A stretch of 6,929 bases of DNA, taken from the NCBI GenBank assembly GCA_913056375.1, contig CAJXNF010000153.1, positions 1-6,929 of the forward strand. Reading direction: 5' to 3'. The notes below the pieces were generated by a model. That model saw nothing but the letters and a program-made list of their open reading frames with translations. It ran no database searches and had not been told where the DNA came from. The first letter of the stretch is position 1. Each line of letters starts with the position of its first letter. The position numbers and the translations under genes are program-made. The stretch is from an uncultured Pseudomonadota bacterium. GTDB taxonomy: Bacteria; SAR324; NAC60-12. This document shows, piece after piece, positions 1-6,194 of the stretch.

Positions 1-378
1 TTCATTGTCTTTTACGCCGGACTGCAGACAGTCAGCAGAGACACCCTGGAAAGTGCAATTGTCGATGGAGCAACCCGTTGGCAGAGGCTCAAATTAGTAA
101 TCTTACCTCATCTCAGCCCACTAATTCTCTTTGTCAGCATTATTCATCTTATGGATTCCTATCGAGTCTTTGAGGAAGTGATCGGCTTTAGAAGCCAGGC
201 TCACGTCATTTCTCTCCAATGGCTTACTTATGATTTCCTGACCCTAGATGACACAGGAAATCGAATGATCAGCCGAGCTTCCGCTTCTTCAATGCTGACC
301 ATGATCGGAATCGTATTTTTGTTGATCTTTCCTCTCCGCGGTAGCTGGCGGGAACATCGACAACGTAGATCAGGATGA
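1..378 (+). CDS. ABC transporter permease, MalF/UgpA type (3' part, 5' end outside window)
   Basis: Integral inner-membrane subunit of a binding-protein-dependent ABC importer, most like the carbohydrate (CUT1) class. Reading frame 1 is open from the first base and ends at TGA 376-378, so about 125 C-terminal residues are visible and the start lies upstream. The EAA loop that docks on the ATPase is clear: the stretch ESAIVDGATRWQRLKLVILP, encoded at about 49-108, keeps the E-A-x-x-D-G-A spacing and the closing LP. It is followed by a hydrophobic segment and by a final membrane helix (SMLTMIGIVFLLIFPL) with a basic tail. An ATG at 151 lies in this frame but inside the conserved region, so it is not the start. 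The partner permease begins 3 bp downstream. The solute cannot be deduced; a sugar or polyol is the usual cargo of the family. Confidence 0.9.
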   Translation, partial: FIVFYAGLQTVSRDTLESAIVDGATRWQRLKLVILPHLSPLILFVSIIHLMDSYRVFEEVIGFRSQAHVISLQWLTYDFLTLDDTGNRMISRASASSMLTMIGIVFLLIFPLRGSWREHRQRRSG

Positions 379-381
379 TCC

Positions 382-1530
382 ATGTCTGAATCTATCTTGC
401 TACCCAAGAGTCTCCAACTTTCAAAATCCCTCAAACTACTCAGCAACGGATTTCTGGGCATTTGGTGTCTGATCGCTGTTTTTCCACTGCTCTGGATTAC
501 GTTGATGAGCCTGAAGTATCCTCTGGATGCTTTCTCAGCCAATCCGCTTGTGGTGATTTTTGGCCCAGGAACTCTTTCCGCTGGTGCTTCAATCAACTTA
601 TTCGATTTGCTGTTGGTAATTCTTTGGGTGGTGGTGGCATTTCTGGGAATAAAACGCTGGCAGGGAGAAAAAAATCTGGGATCCAAAAATTGGCTGTACC
701 TTGGTATCTCAATCGGATGGCTGTTTGCTGCTGTCGTCTCTACTGAGCTTAGTGTGGCTTTGAAGGATTTGCTTGGATCCGACTTTTTCTTAATGACTCC
801 CTTGTTGGGGATGACCACTGAGCATTTCCAATCAGTTTGGATCGAACAGGAATTCTACAGACAATTCTTGAATTCGCTGCTTGTAACTACCGGAGTCGTC
901 AGCATTTCGCTGACTGTCGGCACATTAGCGGGCTACGGGTTGGCTCGCTCTGGATCAAACTGGGCATTCTGGATTCTCATGACTGCCCTGGTTTTCCGAG
1001 CTCTACCACACTCTGTGCTGGTTTCTGGCTACCTTCCATGGTTCATCAATTCAGCCGAATGGCTACGGCCTATTTTTGGCGAAGCCGCACCGACCTTATA
1101 TGGCCAACCTTGGGCAATCATTGTGGTGCTCGCATCGATCAACCAGCCTTTCACAATCTGGATGCTCCGTTCATTCTTTCAGAACATCCCTAGGGAATTG
1201 GATGAAGCGGCGCGTATTGATGGCTGTTCGCATGGAGAAGCCTTTGTGCGAGTGATAATTCCAGTCATGTGGCCGGGCGTCCTGACAGCGGGACTTTTCA
1301 GTTTTTTACTGGCTTACAATGACTACTTGGTTGCGGCTCTGTTGCTGGATGCCCAAAATCAGACAATGGTTCCCGCGATTTCTGGGTACTTCAATCGTGA
1401 AACAACTTCGACAGATCAGGTCGAAGCCGTTGCTGCCGCGGTCTCCATCACGGCTCCACTGTTTGTGCTTGTGATGGTCTTTCAAAAGCAACTTGTTGCT
1501 GGTCTGACTCAAGGGGCCGTTAAGGGGTGA
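382..1530 (+). CDS. ABC transporter permease, MalG/UgpE/AglG type, with enlarged first periplasmic region
   Basis: Second membrane subunit of the importer, expected to pair with the upstream permease. The ATG follows the previous stop by 3 bp and has AGGA at 372-375, 6 bp away, which supports this start. The protein is 382 residues, while typical MalG-type permeases are about 280. The core is intact: a first helix at about 22-44 ending in LMSLKYP, the conserved FLNSLLV helix start at 162-168 followed by GYGLARSG, and the EAA loop at about 272-300 (ELDEAARIDG then IIPVMWPG). The C-terminal LTQGAVKG is typical of sugar permeases. The added length lies between helix 1 and the FLNS helix and holds two further hydrophobic segments (about 70-91 and 104-122). 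Alpha-glucoside permeases of the AglG kind are also near 380 residues, so the insertion may mark a subfamily. ATPase and binding-protein genes are not in the window. Confidence 0.93.
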   Translation: MSESILLPKSLQLSKSLKLLSNGFLGIWCLIAVFPLLWITLMSLKYPLDAFSANPLVVIFGPGTLSAGASINLFDLLLVILWVVVAFLGIKRWQGEKNLGSKNWLYLGISIGWLFAAVVSTELSVALKDLLGSDFFLMTPLLGMTTEHFQSVWIEQEFYRQFLNSLLVTTGVVSISLTVGTLAGYGLARSGSNWAFWILMTALVFRALPHSVLVSGYLPWFINSAEWLRPIFGEAAPTLYGQPWAIIVVLASINQPFTIWMLRSFFQNIPRELDEAARIDGCSHGEAFVRVIIPVMWPGVLTAGLFSFLLAYNDYLVAALLLDAQNQTMVPAISGYFNRETTSTDQVEAVAAAVSITAPLFVLVMVFQKQLVAGLTQGAVKG

Positions 1531-1546
1531 AGAAATTTTCAATATC

Positions 1547-1550
1547 AGGA
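1547..1550 (+). promoter_or_regulatory. Ribosome binding site deciding a GTG start
   Basis: AGGA lies 7 bp before the GTG at 1558. It favours that GTG over the in-frame ATG at 1594, which would remove the first 12 residues of the first helix of the SnoaL-like fold. Confidence 0.6.
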
Positions 1551-1557
1551 TTATCCA

Positions 1558-2064
1558 GTGGAAGAACAGGACAACAAGCAACTAATCGAAGATATGTACG
1601 AAGCCATGAACAAGAATGTACTTGGCCTGATGAAGAAATATTGGTTCGAAGAGATGGTTTGGGAGGGGCCTGCTGGAGTGGGTACCAAACACGGATTGCA
1701 AGAGTTTGAAGAAGACTACCGTCGAGATTTCATCAATGCCTTTCCAGACAAGCATGCTACGGATTTGGTGCGTGTTGCCGAAGGGGATTGGGTAGCTGGA
1801 GCCGGTTACCAAGACACTACCTTTGCCAATTCCTGGCTTGGTATTCCACCGACCGGCCAGAAGATTCGCATCCGCTATATGGATTTTTGGAGGATTGCCA
1901 CAGATGAGTCAACTGGAGAAAGAAAACTCGCTGAAAATCTTGTGTTGATCGATATTTTGGGGGTCCTCGAACAAGCTGGTTATGATGTTGAAAAAGTCCT
2001 TAAATTCGTTGGCTCTAAATCCCCTGAATTTTTTGAGAACCCTCCAGAAGCAGATAATGAATGA
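1558..2064 (+). CDS. SnoaL-like / NTF2-fold protein, single domain (168 aa)
   Basis: A small soluble alpha+beta-barrel protein of the SnoaL-like polyketide cyclase / ester cyclase group, by motif order. Residues 5-30 form the amphipathic first helix. VWEGPAGVG (34-42), FEEDYRRDFINAFPD (50-64), a central EGDWVAGAGY (75-84), LGIPPTGQKI (94-103), MDFWRI (108-113) and a C-terminal ENLVLIDILGVLEQAGYD follow in family order. Compared with the second domain of the next gene it shares W-x-GP-x-G-x-G, FE-x-D, AFPD, EG-x-x-VA, LG-x-P-x-x-G and DFWR, so the two are paralogues. At the position where SnoaL-type proteins and several neighbouring domains carry a histidine (GxH or KHTG) it reads YQDTTFAN, with no histidine, so the usual acid-base chemistry may be lost or altered. 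No signal peptide. Its stop overlaps the next start by ATGA. Substrate unknown. Confidence 0.85.
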   Translation: MEEQDNKQLIEDMYEAMNKNVLGLMKKYWFEEMVWEGPAGVGTKHGLQEFEEDYRRDFINAFPDKHATDLVRVAEGDWVAGAGYQDTTFANSWLGIPPTGQKIRIRYMDFWRIATDESTGERKLAENLVLIDILGVLEQAGYDVEKVLKFVGSKSPEFFENPPEADNE

Positions 2065-3113
2065 GCATATTTAAATTCAATAGTGAGCTAAATCAGCAAC
2101 ATAAACAGTTAGTTTGGGACTATTGGCATAACGGAGCCTGGCAAAATCCTGCTGACATTGAAAAGCATCTGCTGCAATACCAGAATCAGGATGCAAATTG
2201 GTTTGGTTTTTCGCCGTTCAACCAATTGTCTTCACCAACTGCACAGGTTGAAGAATTTTGGCTTCCGCTCTACAAAGCGTTCTCGGATCTTCAGCGGCAG
2301 ACCCATATCTTTATTGGGGGCAGTTCCAGTGGCAAAGCCGATGGCAGTCCAGATAATCGTTACTGGGTAGGGGGAACCGGTCTTTTCAAGGGTTTGTTTC
2401 ACCAAGATTGGCAAATCTGCCAACTAAGAATTCCTGCCAACCAGCAACCTATCCAGATCCGTTGGGCAGAATTCTGTCGGTTTGAAGACGCAAGGATTGT
2501 TGAGACCTACCTGATGCTGGATCTCGTTGATTTCTTTGAACAGATCGGGCATCCCATTCTGCCACCCTGCAAGGGAGTTGCGGGGATTTATCCAGCACCG
2601 ATTTCTCAAGACGGAGTGTTACTGGACATGCAGGACCAAGCTGTTACTGAGGCGAGTCTTCAATTGATTCGAGATTTCCTGTTTGACGGCCTGAACCTTT
2701 ATGACCAGCACAATCTCAAAAGTATGGGGGTTGCAGACTTTTTTCATCAAGATGTCAAATGGTACGGCCCTGGAGGAATTGGTGGTTGCCTGAGTCTGAA
2801 AGCTTTTGAGGATGACCATCAAAAACCCTGGTTGATCGCTTTTCCAGACCGTAAGGTCTGCGACTTGGACTCACTCTTTGCTGAAGGAAACTACGTTGCT
2901 AGTTCTGGTTGGACAGGGGTCAAAGCCAAACATACTGGACCCTACCTTGGTCATCCTGCAAGTGGCAAAGATATTTGCTTCAACGGCATCGATTTCTGGA
3001 GAAGCGAATCTGGGAAGTACATTGAAAACTGGGTCTTTGTGGACATGATCCATCTGTTTGGACAGATGGGAATTGATCTGCTGAACCGCTTGAATTTTGA
3101 GGGAGAGCGCTGA
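2061..3113 (+). CDS. Tandem two-domain SnoaL-like / NTF2-fold protein (350 aa)
   Basis: Soluble protein made of two SnoaL-like domains, about residues 10-175 and 195-345. The second is canonical: VKWYGPGGIGG (232-242), FEDDHQKPWLIAFPD (249-263), EGNYVASSGW (275-284), AKHTGPYLGHPASGK (289-303), GIDFWRSESGKYIENW (309-324) and VDMIHLFGQMGID (327-339). It therefore keeps the candidate histidine (291) and aspartate (263). The first domain is divergent: it keeps W-x-E-x-CRFEDARIVETYLMLDLVDFFEQIG (about 135-163) and YWVGGTGLFKG, but lacks the FPD and xH motifs. This suggests one catalytic-like half and one structural or ligand-binding half. The ATG start overlaps the upstream stop as ATGA, indicating translational coupling, and the stop overlaps the next start as TGATG. 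Bidomain members of this family are usually annotated only as ester cyclase or nuclear transport factor 2 family protein. The reaction is unknown. Confidence 0.85.
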   Translation: MSIFKFNSELNQQHKQLVWDYWHNGAWQNPADIEKHLLQYQNQDANWFGFSPFNQLSSPTAQVEEFWLPLYKAFSDLQRQTHIFIGGSSSGKADGSPDNRYWVGGTGLFKGLFHQDWQICQLRIPANQQPIQIRWAEFCRFEDARIVETYLMLDLVDFFEQIGHPILPPCKGVAGIYPAPISQDGVLLDMQDQAVTEASLQLIRDFLFDGLNLYDQHNLKSMGVADFFHQDVKWYGPGGIGGCLSLKAFEDDHQKPWLIAFPDRKVCDLDSLFAEGNYVASSGWTGVKAKHTGPYLGHPASGKDICFNGIDFWRSESGKYIENWVFVDMIHLFGQMGIDLLNRLNFEGER

Positions 3114-4081
3114 TGTCAGCACCAGAATTGGAATTTGCTGATCTGACAGATTTTATTCTGAGGATCACCGAGAGAATTTGGGAAGAGAGGCACGTTGAAG
3201 ACATCCGTAAATACTACACTGCGGATTGTCGGGTAGAGACACCAGCAGGGATTACTTCGAATGTGGAAGCAGTCATTCAATCCACCTTGGAAACGTTGAA
3301 TCAGTTTCCTGACCGTCAGCTGCTGGGTGAAGATGTCATCTGGTCCGAAGACCAACCTGACTATTTCTACTCTTCTCATCGAATCTTCTCCACCATGACT
3401 CACCTTGGAGAGGGGAACTTTGGTAAAGGAACCGGAGCAAAAATTGGTGTTAGGACGATTGCTGACTGTGCTGTCTACAAAAATCAGATTTACGATGAAT
3501 GGCTTGTTAGAGATCATGCAGCAATCCTGAGCGATATAGGTCTGCCACTACAAGAAGTTGCGCTTTCACTGGCGGAAGCAAGAGCTGAATCTGGGCAGAA
3601 ACCTATTCACTTCCATAGTCTTGAGAATCGACCAAAAGCTGACGGAGTAAACTTATCAGACACGGATGCTGCTCAGCATTATCTCCGCGGCTACAGAAAC
3701 TTGTTTGATGAATCCGCTTTCGGCTGGGTGAGAGAGAGCTATGACAGGGCTGCACAAATTTATGCTCCAGGGGGGATAACTCTTCAGGGCTGGGACAGGA
3801 TAACCGATTTCTGGTTGGGACTCAGAGCCAGTTTAGGTCAAGTAAAGTTTACAGCTGACCACTTGATTCATCGTGAGGATCCAAGAGAGCCTGAGCGGCT
3901 CGCCCTGCGCTGGACTGTAACTGGACAGCATGAAGGAAGAGGCCGATATGGAGAACCAAGAGGCAACCCACTTCATTTTTTGGGTATCAGTCACGCAGAA
4001 TTACGCAAAGGAAAGATTTTACGCGAATGGGTTTTGCTAGATGAACTAGCAATTTGGCAACAAATTTTTTCTAAATTTTAA
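3113..4081 (+). CDS. Tandem two-domain SnoaL-like / NTF2-fold protein (322 aa)
   Basis: Third member of the SnoaL-like run, again with two domains (about residues 10-155 and 183-322). Domain 1 carries YYTADCRVETPAGI (34-47), LNQFPDRQLLGEDVIW (62-77), the histidine motif MTHLGEGNFGKGTG (95-108) and YDEWLVRDHAAILSDIG (127-143). Domain 2 carries YAPGGITLQGWD (217-228), RWTVTGQHEGRGRYGEP (266-282) with its histidine, GISHAELRKGKILREWVLLDE and a final WQQI. Both halves keep the xH position, unlike the 168-residue paralogue and the first half of the 350-residue one. The ATG start shares one base with the preceding TGA, and GGGAG just upstream serves as ribosome binding site. No signal peptide or membrane segment. 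The assignment to the fold is confident; substrate and reaction are not known. It ends with TAA, so TAA works as a stop in this genome. Confidence 0.85.
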   Translation: MSAPELEFADLTDFILRITERIWEERHVEDIRKYYTADCRVETPAGITSNVEAVIQSTLETLNQFPDRQLLGEDVIWSEDQPDYFYSSHRIFSTMTHLGEGNFGKGTGAKIGVRTIADCAVYKNQIYDEWLVRDHAAILSDIGLPLQEVALSLAEARAESGQKPIHFHSLENRPKADGVNLSDTDAAQHYLRGYRNLFDESAFGWVRESYDRAAQIYAPGGITLQGWDRITDFWLGLRASLGQVKFTADHLIHREDPREPERLALRWTVTGQHEGRGRYGEPRGNPLHFLGISHAELRKGKILREWVLLDELAIWQQIFSKF

Positions 4082-4103
4082 GTTCGTCTAACTCCTTTTG
4101 GAC

Positions 4104-4107
4104 AGGA
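4104..4107 (+). promoter_or_regulatory. Ribosome binding site of the interrupted cupin gene
   Basis: AGGA sits 7 bp before ATG 4115. Retention of a well-placed site supports 4115 as the true original start, and suggests that a 26-codon peptide is still translated before the in-frame TAA. Confidence 0.6.
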
Positions 4108-4114
4108 ATTTCTG

Positions 4115-5038
4115 ATGGATATTGTCCGCTTCAATGAATTGATCCCCTGTCGCACTGCTTTCATAGATGCCCACACTCCAGGATCTGATCAGTAAGAAAA
4201 TTACACTATCATTGGCGCTGGGGTTTCAGAGTCACCCGATCAGCACGTTCATCTCAGTAAAACTCCTGGTTTCAATATTGGAGCAGCCGCACAACCTGCG
4301 GGTTGTACAAACTCCTTGCACAGCCATCGGACCGCTGAGGTATTCATCATTCACTCTGGAAAGTGGAGATTTTTTTGGGGCCTGTACGGCGACAAAGGTG
4401 AAGTTGTTCTGGAACCAGGAGATGTGATCAGCCTTCCAACGCATATGTTTCGTGGTTTTGAAAACATCACTGAACTGAATGCATCCAATCCAAATGGCTA
4501 CGGATTTATGTTCGCTGTCCTAGGTGGAAATGACTCTGGGGGCGGAGTATTGTGGGCCCCACAGGTCATTGAAGCTGCCCAGGCGCATGGATTGGTGCTA
4601 CTTGAGAATGGGCTCTTGATTGATACACACAATGGTGAATCAATCCCTGAGGGGATGCTCCCACGAAAACCCCTGGAGGGGGCGGATTTGGTAGTATTTG
4701 ATCAAAATAATATTGAAGATCCAAATCGTGTTCTTGCCAGGAAATCTCATAGTGGCAACCTCATTCTTGGCACCTCAGACAAGGCAAAAATTCGTGAAAT
4801 TCCTGGGTTTGAAATCAGTCGGACTTCGGGTTTTGAGACTTTGGAATTGGAGGGTTCAAATCCCGCTGTGTTGATCTGTAATGAGGGTGGCTTTCAAATT
4901 GGTGATCAGCTTATCGAGAAAGGAGATGTAGTTTATCTTGATGCAGGAGATTTCAGCATAATTGAGTTTTCCTCAGCTTGTGAAGTTTTTTTGGTAACCC
5001 CTACTGCTGATCCAGCTGGCCCAACTAAATACTTGTAA
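4115..5038 (+). pseudogene. Bicupin protein interrupted by an in-frame TAA at codon 27 (possible pseudogene)
   Basis: From ATG 4115 the frame reads MDIVRFNELIPCRTAF and continues to TPGSDQ, then TAA at 4193-4195. It goes on in the same frame as ENYTIIGAGVSESPDQHVH with no further stop to TAA 5036-5038 (307 residues if the stop were a sense codon). Cupin motif 1 is exact, G-x5-HxH-x3-E-x6-G, with G63, H69, H71, E75 and G82. Motif 2 follows EPGD as VISLPTHMFRGFEN, where the usual G and metal-binding H are H and R. A second, degenerate cupin half occupies about residues 225-300 (GFQIGDQLIEKGDVVYLDAGD). After the TAA no ATG or GTG occurs in frame before the TTG at 4316, which lies directly before the HxH, has no Shine-Dalgarno site and would drop the first 67 residues. 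One nonsense change (for example AAA or CAA to TAA) in an otherwise clean frame fits a very recent pseudogene, a base-call error or a strain variant. The family role (isomerase, dioxygenase or sensor) is unresolved. Confidence 0.8.
4193..4195 (+). other. Premature in-frame TAA codon in the cupin gene
   Basis: TAA between CAG and GAA, 26 codons after the ATG at 4115. The reading frame is the same on both sides, so this is a substitution, not an indel. TAA ends two other frames here (4079-4081 and 5036-5038), which argues against codon reassignment. Confidence 0.9.
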
Positions 5039-5042
5039 GGAG
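5037..5042 (+). promoter_or_regulatory. Strong ribosome binding site of the MetE-like gene
   Basis: A perfect AAGGAG, overlapping the cupin stop and 6 bp before ATG 5049. It is the best Shine-Dalgarno site in the window and should allow independent initiation even if the cupin is not translated. Confidence 0.75.
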
Positions 5043-5048
5043 AAAGAC

Positions 5049-6170
5049 ATGTCTGGATTAGCTGTTACCCATGTGGGTTCGCTCCCTCGCAGGCAGAGGG
5101 TGGTCGACCAAATTTTCGCCAGAGAGAAAAACGAACCTTGGGATCGGGTGGAATTTGACACGATCATGGCTGAAGAGGTAGCCGAAACTGTCCGACTTCA
5201 ACAACAGGCAGGGGTAACAATTGTTAGTGATGGTGAAACCTCTAAAATTTCCTATGCGACTTATGTCAAAGATCGTTATTCCGGTTTCGCAGGTGATAGT
5301 CCGCGCCAACCTCCGGCTGATCTGAAAGACTACCCAAGCTTTCTCGAACGTTTAGCCAAAAGTGGTGGTACTCCTCAATATTCTAGACCCTGCTGTGTAG
5401 GGCCGATCAGCCCTAAGGATTCCCACGATCTTCAAGCAGACATCCAGCACTTACAGGATGCAATGACTTCGAATTCTGTCGCCCAAGGGTTTATGAATGC
5501 AGCAAGCCCTGGAGTGATTGCTCTCTTCTTACCAAACCAATATTACCCAGACCATGAAAGCTATTTGATCGCCTTAGGAGAAGCACTGAAAACAGAATAT
5601 CAAGCCATCATTGCTTCTGGACTTTCGTTGCAACTAGACTGTCCAGATCTGGCCTTGTCTCGGCATATGCTTTTTACGGAGAAGTCTGATGATGAATTTC
5701 TTGATCTTGCAAGACTTCATATGGAGGTGCTCAACTCTGCCTTAGAGGGATTACCTGCTGAAAAAATTCGTCTTCACATCTGTTGGGGAAATTACGAAGG
5801 GCCTCATCACTGCGACATTGCTATGGAGAAAGTTTTTGAGGTGTTGATGTCAAGCAAAGCCCAGTATGTACTCTTCGAAAATGCCAATCCAAGGCATGGG
5901 CATGAATGGGCAGTTTTTGAAGAAAGAAGTGCTCAAATTCCTGATGATAAGATTCTAGTCCCCGGAGTTGTGGATACCACAACCAACTTTGTAGAACATC
6001 CAAGATTGATTGCACAAAGACTTGAAAGATTTGTGAACTTTCTGGGTAGGGAACGAGTTGTCGCAGGGACAGATTGTGGATTTGGTACTTTTGCAGGCTT
6101 TGGTGCAGTCGATCCCGAAATCGCTTACGCAAAACTCAGATCCTTGTCTGAAGGAGCCAGCTTAGTCTGA
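5049..6170 (+). CDS. MetE-like (cobalamin-independent methionine synthase C-terminal family) zinc methyltransferase, short form
   Basis: A 373-residue TIM-barrel protein corresponding only to the C-terminal half of MetE, which is about 750 residues in E. coli. Visible family motifs are HVGSLPR (8-14), AGVTIVSDGE (54-63), LQLDCPDLA (194-202), HICWGNYEG (243-251), LFENANPRHGHEW (275-287), VPGVVDTTTNFVE (304-316) and AGTDCGFGTF (339-348). The zinc ligands expected by analogy with MetE are His243, Cys245, Glu277 and Cys343, all present. Where MetE reads DEPA the protein has DCPD, keeping the first Asp (197). The family transfers methyl or alkyl groups to thiols; related short proteins include core methionine synthases and the epoxyalkane:coenzyme M transferase. 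Because it sits in a transporter/SDR/cupin operon without a corrinoid protein or folate enzyme nearby, a catabolic role on the operon's substrate seems at least as likely as methionine synthesis. The reaction is not established. Confidence 0.9.
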   Translation: MSGLAVTHVGSLPRRQRVVDQIFAREKNEPWDRVEFDTIMAEEVAETVRLQQQAGVTIVSDGETSKISYATYVKDRYSGFAGDSPRQPPADLKDYPSFLERLAKSGGTPQYSRPCCVGPISPKDSHDLQADIQHLQDAMTSNSVAQGFMNAASPGVIALFLPNQYYPDHESYLIALGEALKTEYQAIIASGLSLQLDCPDLALSRHMLFTEKSDDEFLDLARLHMEVLNSALEGLPAEKIRLHICWGNYEGPHHCDIAMEKVFEVLMSSKAQYVLFENANPRHGHEWAVFEERSAQIPDDKILVPGVVDTTTNFVEHPRLIAQRLERFVNFLGRERVVAGTDCGFGTFAGFGAVDPEIAYAKLRSLSEGASLV

Positions 6171-6194
6171 AACGGTCAGCCAAAATTATTCTTT

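Noticed and set aside
228..818. 196-residue open frame on the - strand
   Set aside because: It lies opposite two clear permease genes with EAA loops, and its translation shows no recognisable domain or hydrophobic pattern.
3116..3517. 133-residue - strand open frame
   Set aside because: It is antisense to the well-supported 322-residue SnoaL-like gene and shows no family motif.
4193..4195. Reassigned or recoded UAA (alternative genetic code, selenocysteine or pyrrolysine)
   Set aside because: UAA ends two neighbouring frames, including the cupin itself; selenocysteine uses UGA and pyrrolysine UAG. No readthrough context is evident.
4167..4427. 86-residue + strand open frame that could be a small gene ahead of the cupin
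   Set aside because: It is in another frame across the cupin gene. The cupin frame over the same bases carries the conserved motifs, so this is a shadow.
4316..5038. TTG-started 240-residue cupin as a normal complete gene
   Set aside because: It has no ribosome binding site, begins directly before the metal-binding HxH, and leaves conserved cupin-like sequence untranslated upstream, so it is treated as the 3' part of an interrupted gene.
5821..6132. 103-residue - strand open frame
   Set aside because: It is opposite the zinc-site region of the MetE-like gene; no motif and no plausible operon context.
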